From Peristeroidobacter soli (GTDB lineage: Bacteria; Pseudomonadota; Gammaproteobacteria; Steroidobacterales; Steroidobacteraceae): a DNA stretch of 64,000 bases. The stretch lies in the NCBI RefSeq assembly GCF_004138485.1, contig NZ_RYEV01000003.1, positions 744,001 to 808,000 of the forward strand, written 5' to 3'. Under the pieces are notes generated by a model. It made no database searches, had not been told where the DNA came from, and saw only the letters and a list, made by a program, of their open reading frames with translations. The position numbers and the translations under genes are program-made. Below are positions 1-10,383 of this stretch, one piece after another; the first letter of the stretch is position 1; every line of letters begins with the position of its first letter.

Positions 1-10
1 CCACATCCTG

Positions 11-469
11 ATGCCTCAGCGCAGTCTGCGCCGTGCCTTCGACGAGGCCGCGCTGAACGACATCGAGAAGGCAATTACCGACACCGAGAAGACCCACGGC
101 GGCGAGATTCGTATCGCGCTCGAAGCGAGCCTGGAGCCTGGCGAGTTGTTCAGCGACGTTTCGCCGCGTCAGCGCGCCTTGCAGGTCTTTTCCCAATTGG
201 GCGTGTGGGACACCGAACTGAACAATGGCGTGCTGATCTACGTCCTGTGGGCGGATCGTGACGTCGAGATCGTCGCCGATCGCGGCTTTAACGGCCGGGT
301 TAGCGCCCAGGAATGGAGCGACGTCTGCCAGCGCATGGAGCAGCTGTTCAGTCGGAGCTCGCCCTCCGCCGCCGTGCTCGCGGGCATTCAGGCCGCGGGC
401 GCGCTGATTTCGCGGCATTTCCCGGGCGGGGATCGCAACGAGCTGCCGGATCGGCCAGTGTTGCTGTGA
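11..469 (+). CDS. TPM-domain (YgcG/TPM_phosphatase-like) protein
   Basis: ORF 152 aa; 'ITDTEKTHGGEIRIALEAS...NNGVLIYVLWADRDVEIVADRGF' matches TPM-domain pattern. Confidence 0.75.
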   Translation: MPQRSLRRAFDEAALNDIEKAITDTEKTHGGEIRIALEASLEPGELFSDVSPRQRALQVFSQLGVWDTELNNGVLIYVLWADRDVEIVADRGFNGRVSAQEWSDVCQRMEQLFSRSSPSAAVLAGIQAAGALISRHFPGGDRNELPDRPVLL

Positions 470-517
470 GCCCACGGAAATGGAAAAGCGTGGCCCAATG
501 AGGTAATAAGTACCCCT

Positions 518-1756
518 ATGAACCCGTCGATCCGTCCCGTCCTTGGCCGTCTGGTCTTGCTGGCCGCGGCCCTGGTAGCCGCCGGTTGCCAAGTCACCAA
601 ACCGGTCGAGCCGCCTCCGCCGCCGCCCGCGCCACCGCCGATCGAGGCGCCGGTCGCCACGCATACGTTCCGCTTCGATCCGAAGCATGACGAAGTGGTG
701 GGCGAGCTTCAGATCACTCACGTGCAGGGCGAGGACACGCTCTCGGACATCGCACGGCGCTTCAATGTCGGCTACGAGGAGATTCTGCGCGCCAACCCTG
801 GCGTCGATCCGTGGCTGCCGGGTGTCGGTCGCGAGATCGTCGTGCCGACTCAGTTCATCCTGCCGGATGCGCCTCGCGAAGGCTTGGTGGTAAATCTTGC
901 ACAGCTGCGCGTCTATTACTTTCCGAAGCCGGCCAAGCTGAAGAAGGGCGAAGTCGACGACGGCATGCGCACTGTCATCACGCATCCCATCGGCATCGGC
1001 AAGATCGGCTGGCAGACGCCGGAAGGCAGCACCAAGGTCGTCAGCAAGCAGAAAAATCCGACCTGGACGCCGCCGGTGTCGGTGCGCAAGGAGCACAAGG
1101 AGAACGGCGACCCGCTGCCGGCCCGTGTGCCGCCGGGCCCGGACAATCCGCTGGGCGCGTACAAGATGACGCTCGGCTGGCCGAGCTATCTGGTGCACGG
1201 TACGAACAAGCCTTACGGCGTCGGCATGCGCTCGAGCCACGGCTGCATTCGTTTCTATCCTGAAGACATCTCGGCGCTGTACGACCAGATTCCGGTCGGC
1301 ACCAAGGTGACCGTCGTCAACCAGCCGTTCGTGTTCGGCTGGCAGAAGGACGCGATGTATGTGCAGGTGTTCCCGGTGCTCGAGGATGATCAGCGTGAGC
1401 ATCCCAAGAGCGCCGAAGAATTGCTCACCGCCGGCATCAACGACCGGTTGTCGCAGAGGCTGCAGGAGCACGGCGCCGGTATCGATTCCGCGCTGCTGAA
1501 TCAGATCATCGCGCAGCCGCGTGGCATCGCCATGCCGATCTCGCGTAGGAATGTGACGGTCGAGACGTACCTCGCCGCCGCGCGCCACGTGGAGAACCGG
1601 GTGCCCGAGGGCGCGACCTGGAACTACACCGAAGAAGGTCTGTTTCTCGCCGAAGAATTCGAAGCGGTGCGCAACGGTCAGCCGTTGCCCAAGAAGACGC
1701 CGCCCAAAGTCAAAAAGACTGCCGCGAAGCCTGCTGGCGCCGCCAGCGGCTCCTGA
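518..1756 (+). CDS. L,D-transpeptidase (YkuD) with LysM domain, lipoprotein-like signal
   Basis: Lipobox-like 'LVAAGCQ', LysM 'HVQGEDTLSDIARRFNVGYEEILRANPGVDPWLPGVG', YkuD motif 'HGTNKPYGVGMRSSHGCIRF'. Confidence 0.92.
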   Translation: MNPSIRPVLGRLVLLAAALVAAGCQVTKPVEPPPPPPAPPPIEAPVATHTFRFDPKHDEVVGELQITHVQGEDTLSDIARRFNVGYEEILRANPGVDPWLPGVGREIVVPTQFILPDAPREGLVVNLAQLRVYYFPKPAKLKKGEVDDGMRTVITHPIGIGKIGWQTPEGSTKVVSKQKNPTWTPPVSVRKEHKENGDPLPARVPPGPDNPLGAYKMTLGWPSYLVHGTNKPYGVGMRSSHGCIRFYPEDISALYDQIPVGTKVTVVNQPFVFGWQKDAMYVQVFPVLEDDQREHPKSAEELLTAGINDRLSQRLQEHGAGIDSALLNQIIAQPRGIAMPISRRNVTVETYLAAARHVENRVPEGATWNYTEEGLFLAEEFEAVRNGQPLPKKTPPKVKKTAAKPAGAASGS

Positions 1757-1888
1757 TCCCAAGCTTTCCCTGCGACCGGGCGCCCGCTTGAAGCGGTGGG
1801 CGTCCGGCCGCATATCGTGCGCAGGTTAGCTGCGTTCGATGGTTCCGCGTGTCCCCAGCAATCGATCCACCGACCTAGAGTCATTCAC

Positions 1889-2773
1889 ATGAAACGCATA
1901 TTGCTGTTCGTCGCCACCAACGTGGCCATCCTGCTGGTTCTCAGCGTCACCCTGCGCCTGCTCGGCGTGGATCGCATCCTCAATGAGCAGGGCACCGGCC
2001 TGGATTTCAACAACCTGCTGATCTTCTCCGCCATCGTCGGCTTCAGCGGCTCGTTGATTTCGCTGGCGATCTCGAAGTTCGTCGCCAAGCAGAGCATGGG
2101 CGTGCGGGTGATCGAGCAGCCGGGCAACGCCACCGAAGCCTGGCTGGTCGAGACCGTGCGCAAGCAGGCCGAAGCCGCCGGCATCGGCATGCCTGAAGTC
2201 GGCATCTTCGATGCGCCCGACATGAACGCCTTCGCGACGGGCGCGAATCGCAACAATGCGCTCGTCGCGGTCAGCAGCGGGCTGTTGCGTGGCATGTCAC
2301 AACGCGAAGTCGAGGCGGTGCTCGCGCATGAAGTGAGCCACGTTGCCAACGGCGATATGGTGACGCTGACGTTGATCCAGGGTGTGGTGAACACGTTCGT
2401 CGTGTTCCTGTCGCGCGTGATCGGTTACACGGTCGATAAAGTCGTGTTCAAGACCGAGCGTGGCCACGGCCCGGCGTTCATGATCACGACCATCGTCGCG
2501 CAGCTGGTGCTGGGCATCCTCGCCAGCATGATCGTCATGTGGTTCTCGCGTCGTCGCGAGTTCCGTGCCGACGCGGGCGGCGCGACCCTGGCCGGTCGCG
2601 AGAACATGATCGGTGCGTTGGAACGGCTGCGTCATGGTCACTCCACGCCGCTGCCGGATTCGATGCAGGCCATGGGTATCAGCACCGAGAAGGCGCCCGG
2701 CGGTCTGAAGCGTCTGTTCATGACCCACCCGCCGCTGGAAGAGCGCATCGCCGCGTTACGTCAAGCTGCCTGA
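1889..2773 (+). CDS. htpX: Membrane zinc protease HtpX
   Basis: Start at [25 protein letters not shown] zinc motif in '[37 protein letters not shown]'. Confidence 0.96.
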   Translation: MKRILLFVATNVAILLVLSVTLRLLGVDRILNEQGTGLDFNNLLIFSAIVGFSGSLISLAISKFVAKQSMGVRVIEQPGNATEAWLVETVRKQAEAAGIGMPEVGIFDAPDMNAFATGANRNNALVAVSSGLLRGMSQREVEAVLAHEVSHVANGDMVTLTLIQGVVNTFVVFLSRVIGYTVDKVVFKTERGHGPAFMITTIVAQLVLGILASMIVMWFSRRREFRADAGGATLAGRENMIGALERLRHGHSTPLPDSMQAMGISTEKAPGGLKRLFMTHPPLEERIAALRQAA

Positions 2774-2785
2774 TTATTCAGCCGG

Positions 2786-2942
2786 AAGACCCACCCCCTG
2801 GCCCCCTCCCGTGAACGGGAGGGGGTTTTATTTTTACGTTAGTGAAAAGATTTACCCCGTCCGTGTCCGGAGGGGTTGTCTCCAACGTGTCAAAAAGAAT
2901 TCCCCCTCCCGTGCACGGGAGGGGGCTAGGGGGTGGGTCTTT
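2786..2942. repeat. BIME/REP-like pair: two inverted copies of a palindromic element (GACCCACCCCCT-n-GCCCCCTCCCGTG-n-ACGGGAGGGGG)
   Basis: Arm 1 2786-2825 and arm 2 2902-2942 are near-perfect reverse complements; each contains an internal CCCCCTCCCGT/ACGGGAGGGGG hairpin. Confidence 0.85.
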
Positions 2943-3016
2943 TGGCCTGACTTCTTCATCAGCCTGTCATCTAAACGCCATACGCTCCGCGCCATCGTTA
3001 AGCAACGAGTGCCGGC

Positions 3017-4213
3017 ATGCGCATCTTGATGATTTCGGATGTTTATTTTCCGCGCATCAATGGCGTTTCCACTTCGATCCAGACCTTCCGCCGGGGCCTG
3101 CACGCTGCCGGGCACGAGACGGTGCTGATCGCGCCGGAATATCCCGTCGAGTATTCGGACGCCGGCCAGGAGCCCATCATCCGCGTGCCGTCGCGTTACC
3201 TGCCGCGAGATCCCGAAGATCGCATCCTGCGACAGGACGCCCTCCGCAAGTTGCGACCTGAGCTGAAGCGCCGAGGTTTCGATCTGGTGCACATCCAGAC
3301 GCCGTTCATCGCTCACTACTACGGTGTCAGCGTCGCCAGGGAGCTCGGCATCCCGGTCATCGAGACGTATCACACGTACTTCGAAGAGTATCTGCATCAC
3401 TACGTGCCGCTGATTCCCCGCTCGGTGATGCGCTTCGTCGCGCGTCGCTTCACCGTGTCTCAATGCGCCGCGCTCGATGCGCTGGTGGTGCCGTCGCAGG
3501 CCATGCAGAAGGCGTTGGAAGACTACGGCGTGCGTTGTCCCATGCACATCATTCCCACCGGCATGGAGATGGAACGTTTCGCGAGCGGCGACGGCCGTCG
3601 GTTCCGCGAACGTCTGGGCATTCCGGCCGATCGGCCGACGCTGGTGCACGTCGGGCGCATCGCTCACGAAAAGAACATCGACTTCCTGTTGCGAATGTTT
3701 GCCCGGGTCGTGAAGAGCAAACCCGAGACCATGCTGGTCGTTGCCGGCGAGGGGCCCGCGCTCGAACACTGCAAGTCGTACGTCGAATCGTTGCAGCTGT
3801 CGGCCAGCGTTCGCTTCGTCGGTTACCTGTCGCGCGATCGCGAGCTGCCCGACTGTTATAACGCCGGCGACCTGTTCGTTTTCTCCTCGAAGACCGAGAC
3901 GCAAGGATTGGTGTTGCTGGAGGCGATGGCGTGCGGCACGCCGGTTGTTTCCACCGCGTACATGGGAACCGCCGACATCGTGAAGCCTGAGCGCGGTGCT
4001 CGCGTGGCACCGGACAACGAAGAAGGGTTCGCGAATCTGGTCGTCGAGCTGCTCAACGACCCGGCTCGCCGTCGTGCCATGACGGAGCAGGCGCGGGAGT
4101 ACGCCGCTACCTGGTCCGCCACGGCAATGGCCGGTCGGATGGCCGATCTCTACAAGTCGATGATGTCCACCGGCGGCGAGCGCCTGGCCACGGCCAACAG
4201 CGCCCGCTATTAA
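3017..4213 (+). CDS. Glycosyltransferase family 4 (GT-B)
   Basis: 'MRILMISDVYFPRINGVSTSIQTFRRGL', 'HVGRIAHEKNIDFLL', 'SKTETQGLVLLEAMACGTPVV'. Confidence 0.9.
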   Translation: MRILMISDVYFPRINGVSTSIQTFRRGLHAAGHETVLIAPEYPVEYSDAGQEPIIRVPSRYLPRDPEDRILRQDALRKLRPELKRRGFDLVHIQTPFIAHYYGVSVARELGIPVIETYHTYFEEYLHHYVPLIPRSVMRFVARRFTVSQCAALDALVVPSQAMQKALEDYGVRCPMHIIPTGMEMERFASGDGRRFRERLGIPADRPTLVHVGRIAHEKNIDFLLRMFARVVKSKPETMLVVAGEGPALEHCKSYVESLQLSASVRFVGYLSRDRELPDCYNAGDLFVFSSKTETQGLVLLEAMACGTPVVSTAYMGTADIVKPERGARVAPDNEEGFANLVVELLNDPARRRAMTEQAREYAATWSATAMAGRMADLYKSMMSTGGERLATANSARY

Positions 4214-4230
4214 ACGGTCAATGGGGCACG

Positions 4231-6558
4231 TCACTTCATGTGACGATCCAGAAATTCGAGCATGCGCCGAGCCGCATCCACGGCGTTGGGCAGCGACCAT
4301 CCGGTGACGGCATGTCCTTCGCCCGCATACTCCGCCAACTCGACTGTCTGGCCGAGCCGCTCCAGCGCATTGAACATCTTTCGAGCATCCTCCACCTGGC
4401 AGATGTAGTCGCTCTGTCCGTGAAGCATCAGTAGTGGGGTGTGAATGCGATCCGCGCGGTAGTACGGCGAATTGTTCAGATAGCGTTGCAGGTCGCTCCA
4501 GGGGGGAGCGCCCATGCGTCCCTGTCCTGTTTCAGACCAGCGAGCCCCACTCATGCCGCGCTTGTCCATCCAGGAATAATGGCTCGGCAAATCATATATG
4601 CCCGCGATCGCGACACCAGCGCGAAACAGGCCAGTGCCCGTGAGCACGGAGGCCGCGCCATATCCGCCATAGGACTGTCCGCTCACCGCCACGCGATGGA
4701 TGTCTGTGTAGCCGAGATCTGCCGCGCGATAGACCTGCGGAATCAGCGCATCGACCATCTCCGCAATCGGATTTCCCGCCTTTCCATCAGGTCCGATCGG
4801 CAACTCGGCAAGTAACACGGCGTAGCCGCGCGTCGTCAGCAGCGAGACGGGAATTGTTGAAGGTGCGCCACCGCCGAATTCCGCGGCGGCTCCGGACACC
4901 TTGCTGCCGGGATACAGAAACACCACCGTCGGTAAACGATCGCCGCGCTTCGCTCCGGCCGGCAGCAGAATAGACGTCGTCACCTGCGTAACGGAACCAT
5001 CGAACAGCGGTACTGTGGTTTGAAATGTCTGCGCCGTTCCGAATCGAATACCGGCCAGGCGAGGCTCCATGTCGGACAGTCGTTCCTTACCGCCGAAATT
5101 CGCTGCAAACCGGTAATAGTCCACCGGGGTGTTCAGATCCTCGAACGCAGCGACGAAGGCGCCGTGATCGCGCGTAGCCCCGGCAGGCTGCAGCTTTGCG
5201 AGGCCTTGCCACAGCGTCGTGGATTTGCCGGAGCGCAGATCGATACGCAACACCACCGTTTGCGCAGACTGATCGCGGGCCTGAAGCGTGATCGAGTCCG
5301 CCCGTGGTTGCCACGCGACCGAGCGACCGTGGCGAAGCACGCTCTGCAGGATCAAACCCTCCGGCAGGTCGACGATCCGCGGCTCAGCGCCGTTCAGCGG
5401 AACGATCGCCAACGCACGCGGATGTGGATTGCGGTAGTCGTTCAGATCCACCGACTTCACGCCGACGATGACCGCATCGCCATCGCGAGTCACCACGATC
5501 GGTTGTACCGTCACATCCGTGAGCTGCGCCGCCAGTTCGCGCGGCGCGCTGTTTGCATTGGCCAGGTCGATCGTCCACAGCTTTTTATCCTGCACCCAGA
5601 ACAACTGATCACGGCTGGGATGCCAGGCATAGGCATCCAGGAAGTAGTTGCTCGTCGTCACTGAGTGATCCGACACGATCACGCGAGGCAGGCCGCCAGA
5701 GACCGGCACCACGGCGATGTCATGAAACATCGTGCTCTGAACCGCGCTCGAGGTACGAAACACACTCAGATACGCCAACCACTTTCCGGTGGGAGACAGC
5801 TGCGAAACGCTCGGCATCGGGGTCGTATCCGCGGGCACGACGATGCGAACTCGTCCGCTCGCGAGATCGATCGCGCCGATGCCGGCATTGCTCTCGCGAT
5901 TGAAATGCGCCTGAACGGCACCGTCGCCCGCGGAGCTCGCACGTTCAGAAGACGCATCACCGCCCGCGCGATGAACGATCACCTCCGCGCCGCCGTCGGA
6001 TGTCTTGGGTTGCAGAGCGTCGGGCGGGGCCGGCGACACCTCGGTTGCAAGCGGCACGAACAGGGTCTTGCCATCCTCGCTCCATTGCGCGGCATCGCCC
6101 TCCCACAGCATGGGTTTGATCGCGACCGGACTCACCCGATGCGATTCGGCCTTCGCCAGATCGTGCACCCACAGGTTCACGACACCCTCCACATCGCAGT
6201 AGAAGGCCAGCTGCCTGTCGTCCGGTGAGAACACGGGACGCCAGCAGTTCGCGCCCTGCGGCCCGACCGGAGTGCGTCGCTGTCCCTTTGTCTCTGCAAC
6301 GAAAACGGCATTGCCAACAGCGAGCGCGGGCGTACCCGTTGCAGTAAATCTCCCTTCGGCAGGACTTTTCGGCGGTGGGGTATGCACGGTGTACGCAAGC
6401 AAGCGCCCGTCGGCCGATAGCGATGGCCGATCGTCGTAGGCCTCGGACGAACGACTGAATGCCAGCTCGAACGGCATGGGCGCCGCTGCCTGACTTTGCT
6501 GATACGCGAGCAACAGCGTGCTCAGCAGCGCACCCAGTGCGCCGATACGATCTCGCAT
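4231..6558 (-). CDS. S9-family prolyl oligopeptidase-like peptidase with signal peptide
   Basis: C-terminal alpha/beta hydrolase with 'VAVSGQSYGGYGAASVLT', 'HTPLLMLHGQSDYICQVEDARKMFNAL', 'AGEGH'; N-terminal propeller-like repeats; N-terminal hydrophobic signal. Confidence 0.9.
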   Translation of the reverse strand: MRDRIGALGALLSTLLLAYQQSQAAAPMPFELAFSRSSEAYDDRPSLSADGRLLAYTVHTPPPKSPAEGRFTATGTPALAVGNAVFVAETKGQRRTPVGPQGANCWRPVFSPDDRQLAFYCDVEGVVNLWVHDLAKAESHRVSPVAIKPMLWEGDAAQWSEDGKTLFVPLATEVSPAPPDALQPKTSDGGAEVIVHRAGGDASSERASSAGDGAVQAHFNRESNAGIGAIDLASGRVRIVVPADTTPMPSVSQLSPTGKWLAYLSVFRTSSAVQSTMFHDIAVVPVSGGLPRVIVSDHSVTTSNYFLDAYAWHPSRDQLFWVQDKKLWTIDLANANSAPRELAAQLTDVTVQPIVVTRDGDAVIVGVKSVDLNDYRNPHPRALAIVPLNGAEPRIVDLPEGLILQSVLRHGRSVAWQPRADSITLQARDQSAQTVVLRIDLRSGKSTTLWQGLAKLQPAGATRDHGAFVAAFEDLNTPVDYYRFAANFGGKERLSDMEPRLAGIRFGTAQTFQTTVPLFDGSVTQVTTSILLPAGAKRGDRLPTVVFLYPGSKVSGAAAEFGGGAPSTIPVSLLTTRGYAVLLAELPIGPDGKAGNPIAEMVDALIPQVYRAADLGYTDIHRVAVSGQSYGGYGAASVLTGTGLFRAGVAIAGIYDLPSHYSWMDKRGMSGARWSETGQGRMGAPPWSDLQRYLNNSPYYRADRIHTPLLMLHGQSDYICQVEDARKMFNALERLGQTVELAEYAGEGHAVTGWSLPNAVDAARRMLEFLDRHMK

Positions 6559-6568
6559 GATCCTTACC

Positions 6569-9208
6569 TCAGAACGATTTGGTGAGTTTCAGGCTGACGA
6601 AGCGCCCGAGCGGGCTGGCATTCGTGGAGTCGTAATTGAGTCCCGGATAGCCCGAGGTGAACAGCACGAACGGCGGATCCCGATCGAGAATGTTCTGACC
6701 GGACAACACGACGCTGAAGCGGCCCAGCGCGCCATCGCCAGGACTCTCGTAGGCCATCTGGGCATCCAGCGTGGTCCAGGATGAAACATGCGGTGCGCTG
6801 GGTTCGTAGATATTGTCCGAACCACCGACGTAGTTCGCCGCGCCGGTGAATGACCAGGAACCCAGCATCCAAGTTGCGCCCAACCGCGCGCGAACATGCG
6901 GAGGCGCGAACACGGTGCCGGCAAGCTCCTCCACCGGCGATGCGCTCGTCAGGCGCTGGCGCAATTTTAGATACATGCCGTTGACGAACGACGTGAGCGT
7001 ACCGCTGCCGAGTGCCGTGGAATACTCGACGCTTGCGTTCACACCGGACGCGTTCTGATACGCGGCATTGTTCGGTCGTGCGTCGACGATCGCCGCGATG
7101 AGGGAAGGGTCGTAAGGCAACCCTGTGTAGTTGATGAAGGTGCCGGCGTTGTTCAGTACCTCCTGCTGCAACTCCGTCGATGGGTTCCGGGTGACCAGCG
7201 GTGCATCGGCCGGGTTCACCAGCGCCGTGCGATAAGACGCGAGATTCTTGATGACGTGACTGTAGCGGATGCTGAAATAACCCAGGGCCATGTGCAGCGG
7301 GGGCAGGGCGCTGGGGGAATAATCGAGGCCCGCGGACCAGGTGCGCGCCGTTTGCGGATCCAGATCCGGATTGCCGATCAATCGAATCAGATTGTACGAA
7401 GTGCCGGTGGCCGATTGGTCGTCGGGGAGCCGATTCATCACCAGGAATTCCGGCGCCAATGTGTCGTCCAGCAGCGGTGCGTGAAACGACCGGCCCCACG
7501 AGCCGCGCAACGTCAGGTCCGACGTCGGCTCATACACCAGGCCGACTTTCGGCACCGTGCTGTCGCCGAAATCGGAATAGTGCTCGAAGCGGCCGCTGAC
7601 ACTCAGGTCCAGGCGATTCAGGCCGGGCCGGCTCATCGGCGTCACCAGCGGAACATGCAACTCGCCGAACGCGTACGACACCGTTCTGTCGCCATCGGCC
7701 GTGGCATCTTGATAGTACGTATCGCGCCGGTGACCGCCGCCCACGGCCAGACGCGCGACGCCAGTCGGCAGGGTCAGCAACGCTCCATCCGCATTGGCTT
7801 CGAAAGTGCGCGATTCGCCGCTATAGGCATATTCGAAATCGATCGGGACCTGGAGTTGATCGGTGGAATGTTTGGAATCCGTGGCGAAGAGCGTGCCGTG
7901 CCAGGACTCCGAGAAGTCCAGGTTCGCGCCGATCGTCACATAGTGCTGCTTCACCTGCGCGGTTGTCGTGTATGGAGTGGCGCCCACATACGATGTGATC
8001 TGCGACCTCACCCACCGATCGGTGTAGTAACCCTCGGCGAACACAGATACGGCAGCACTGATGTCCTGATGCGCAGATCCGAAGAACGAGTTTCGATTCG
8101 ACGCTGGCAGCAGCGTGTCCGGTCTCGGCGCTTCGAGCGTGAAGTCGCGTTGATCCGACTGCACATCGCCTTGATGCGAATAGCTGTAGTCGAAGATGAC
8201 ACCGCCGCCCTGCCATGAAGTACCGACCAGCTGGCTGAAGCCCGTTTCGAAGGCGCCGCCCTGGGTTGCACCACCCACGATCCCGCTGGTCACTGCGCCG
8301 TCGAAGTCCTGTTTCAGGATGATGTTGACCACGCCCGCAACGGCATCCGATCCGTAGACCGCGGAGCTGCCGTCCGGAACGACCTCGATGCGCTCGATGA
8401 CCTCCAGCGGAATGGGCGTTATGTCGACCGCGCCGCCGTTGCCTTCCGGCAGACGCCGCCCGTTCACGAGTGTCAACGTGGAGGTCGGGCCAAGCCCGAA
8501 CAGATTGGGAGCCGATCCACCCGAGGGTTGTTGTAACTGATTCGGCGCGGAGTTGGTCATCAGCGCGGGATTGCTGCCGCCACCGTAGTTTTGCGGGATG
8601 GTGCGGATGACATCGCCGACGGCTGTGTAGCCTGTCGCCTGGATGGCTTGCCGATCCAGGACGATTAGCGACGCGGCAGGTGTCACGCCGCGGATATGGC
8701 TGCCCGTCACTACAACTTCATCGACAGAGCTGGCGGTGGGCTTCGATGCGTCGACGGATTCTTCCGCGCGGGGCTCGGCGACATCGCTCGCCTGCGCGAG
8801 TCGCAACCGATTCCAGAATGTGAGTTCTGCCGGCTCCGGCAACCTTGCCCCCGTCGAAGCTTTCTCCCGCGAAGGTTTGTTGGTTGCGTCCATCCGGCGT
8901 ATCGAAATCGTTCGCTCGTTCACGTAAACGTAGGTGAGCCCGGTGTCTTGCAGCAGATTCTGCAAGGCCTCTTCCGCGGATGCTCCTGCTTGCACGCCAT
9001 GCGATGACAGGCCGACGGCGAGCTCCGCTCGATAGACGAGTTGTATGCCCGTCATCTTCGCGAAGTCATCGAGCGCATCTGCCAGAGGTTGCGGCGGAAG
9101 TGCGCGCGGCAGCCCTCCGGCGATCGCCAGCGCGCTGTTGAATACAGCGACGGTGCTTAGAAGGAGCGAAGCGCGCACGAAGGTGCGAACCAGACTGCGA
9201 TTGGACAC
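6569..9208 (-). CDS. TonB-dependent receptor with N-terminal STN (secretin/TonB short N-terminal) domain
   Basis: STN-like 'LPPQPLADALDDFAKMTGIQLVYRAELAVGLSSHGVQAGASAEEALQNLLQDTGLTYVYVNERTISI'; plug 'DEVVVTGSHIRG...VVPDGSSAVYGSDAVAGVVNIIL'; C-terminal aromatic F. Confidence 0.93.
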   Translation of the reverse strand: MSNRSLVRTFVRASLLLSTVAVFNSALAIAGGLPRALPPQPLADALDDFAKMTGIQLVYRAELAVGLSSHGVQAGASAEEALQNLLQDTGLTYVYVNERTISIRRMDATNKPSREKASTGARLPEPAELTFWNRLRLAQASDVAEPRAEESVDASKPTASSVDEVVVTGSHIRGVTPAASLIVLDRQAIQATGYTAVGDVIRTIPQNYGGGSNPALMTNSAPNQLQQPSGGSAPNLFGLGPTSTLTLVNGRRLPEGNGGAVDITPIPLEVIERIEVVPDGSSAVYGSDAVAGVVNIILKQDFDGAVTSGIVGGATQGGAFETGFSQLVGTSWQGGGVIFDYSYSHQGDVQSDQRDFTLEAPRPDTLLPASNRNSFFGSAHQDISAAVSVFAEGYYTDRWVRSQITSYVGATPYTTTAQVKQHYVTIGANLDFSESWHGTLFATDSKHSTDQLQVPIDFEYAYSGESRTFEANADGALLTLPTGVARLAVGGGHRRDTYYQDATADGDRTVSYAFGELHVPLVTPMSRPGLNRLDLSVSGRFEHYSDFGDSTVPKVGLVYEPTSDLTLRGSWGRSFHAPLLDDTLAPEFLVMNRLPDDQSATGTSYNLIRLIGNPDLDPQTARTWSAGLDYSPSALPPLHMALGYFSIRYSHVIKNLASYRTALVNPADAPLVTRNPSTELQQEVLNNAGTFINYTGLPYDPSLIAAIVDARPNNAAYQNASGVNASVEYSTALGSGTLTSFVNGMYLKLRQRLTSASPVEELAGTVFAPPHVRARLGATWMLGSWSFTGAANYVGGSDNIYEPSAPHVSSWTTLDAQMAYESPGDGALGRFSVVLSGQNILDRDPPFVLFTSGYPGLNYDSTNASPLGRFVSLKLTKSF

Positions 9209-9292
9209 GAGGCCTCCCGGATGTGTGACGAATTGACGTCACATTTGTGTTGTTCATCCGAAAGAGGGAGCCGAATCGAAATACGGGCACCT

Positions 9293-10375
9293 TCAGTAGA
9301 GCACGGTGGCATCGCCTTGCTCCCTGGCGCGAACGCCTTCGAGTTGTTGCAGATACTCGATGAAGGACTGACGATCGCTGGAATCGAAGGTGCCGTTGAT
9401 GCGCATGTCGGCGAGCACAGGATCGTCGATGCGAATCACACGCCGGTTGTAGCGATTGAATTCCGCGACCACCTCCGCGAGCGTTTCATTTCTGAACACG
9501 AGACGGCGCTCGGTCCACGCCGAGACACGATCCAGCGAAGGCCCCGAGCCGGGAAGAATCTCGCCTCGATCGGTAACGGCCGCGAGCTGTCCGGCGCTCA
9601 GGATCAAAGCGGCACCGGTGCGATCGACCGAGGCGGACGGTGGTGATTGCGTCGTCGGCGTCGATGAGCTCGTTTCCCGAACTTCGACCCTGCCTTCGAG
9701 CACGGCTACTGCCGTTCGCGTGCTCTGGGCTCGAACGTTGAATACGGTGCCGACCGCACGCACCGTGGCCTGAGGCGCGATAACGATGAATGGCCTGCGC
9801 GGATCTTTCGCGACTTTGAATCTGGCCTCGCCACGCAACAGCGACACCGCTCTGCGTGGCCCGTCGACGTCGATGCGAATTGCCGAGCTGGTGTTGATGT
9901 CCACCACCGAGCCATCGGTCAACGTCACGCTGCGCAACTCGCCGATTCCCGTTTGTATATAGGAACCGGAGAACCGATCCGCGAGCAACCAGATGGAAAG
10001 TCCCAACGTCAGCGTCGCGATTACGGCCGCAATCGGACGCGACAAAATGCGCGAGCGCGGCAGTTCACGTCGAGGCAATTGCGCGTGACTGTCCGGACTG
10101 AGCGCGACCACCTTCCCTGCACCTTTGCTCTCGAGCTCGGCGAGCGCAGCGGCTTCCAGCGCCGCAACTGAGTATTCGCCTTCCGGCGCCGGCATCGAGT
10201 CGGACCACACGCGCGAAACAGCAAGGTATTCCCGGACGTGGAGCGGTGAGCGAAGCAACCACTCACTGAATTGCGCGCGGACCTCAGGCGTGTCGCCATC
10301 GGCCCCACGCAGGCGTGCGAACCATTCGGAGGCTTCGCCGGCAAGATGTTCATCGAGACGAGGCGTACTGTCCAT
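9293..10375 (-). CDS. FecR-family anti-sigma/sigma regulator
   Basis: DUF4880-like N-terminus 'EASEWFARLRGADGDTPEVRAQFSEWLLRSPLHVREYLAVSRVW'; FecR core 'GELRSVTLTDGSVVDINTSSAIRIDVDGPRRAVSLLRGEARFKVAKDPRRPFIVIAPQATVRAVGTVFNVR'. Confidence 0.93.
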   Translation of the reverse strand: MDSTPRLDEHLAGEASEWFARLRGADGDTPEVRAQFSEWLLRSPLHVREYLAVSRVWSDSMPAPEGEYSVAALEAAALAELESKGAGKVVALSPDSHAQLPRRELPRSRILSRPIAAVIATLTLGLSIWLLADRFSGSYIQTGIGELRSVTLTDGSVVDINTSSAIRIDVDGPRRAVSLLRGEARFKVAKDPRRPFIVIAPQATVRAVGTVFNVRAQSTRTAVAVLEGRVEVRETSSSTPTTQSPPSASVDRTGAALILSAGQLAAVTDRGEILPGSGPSLDRVSAWTERRLVFRNETLAEVVAEFNRYNRRVIRIDDPVLADMRINGTFDSSDRQSFIEYLQQLEGVRAREQGDATVLY

Positions 10376-10383
10376 GCACCCTC

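Noticed and set aside
2852-4300. 482-aa minus-strand ORF
   Set aside because: Antisense to a clear glycosyltransferase; composition (Arg/His/Gln-rich) typical of high-GC shadow ORFs
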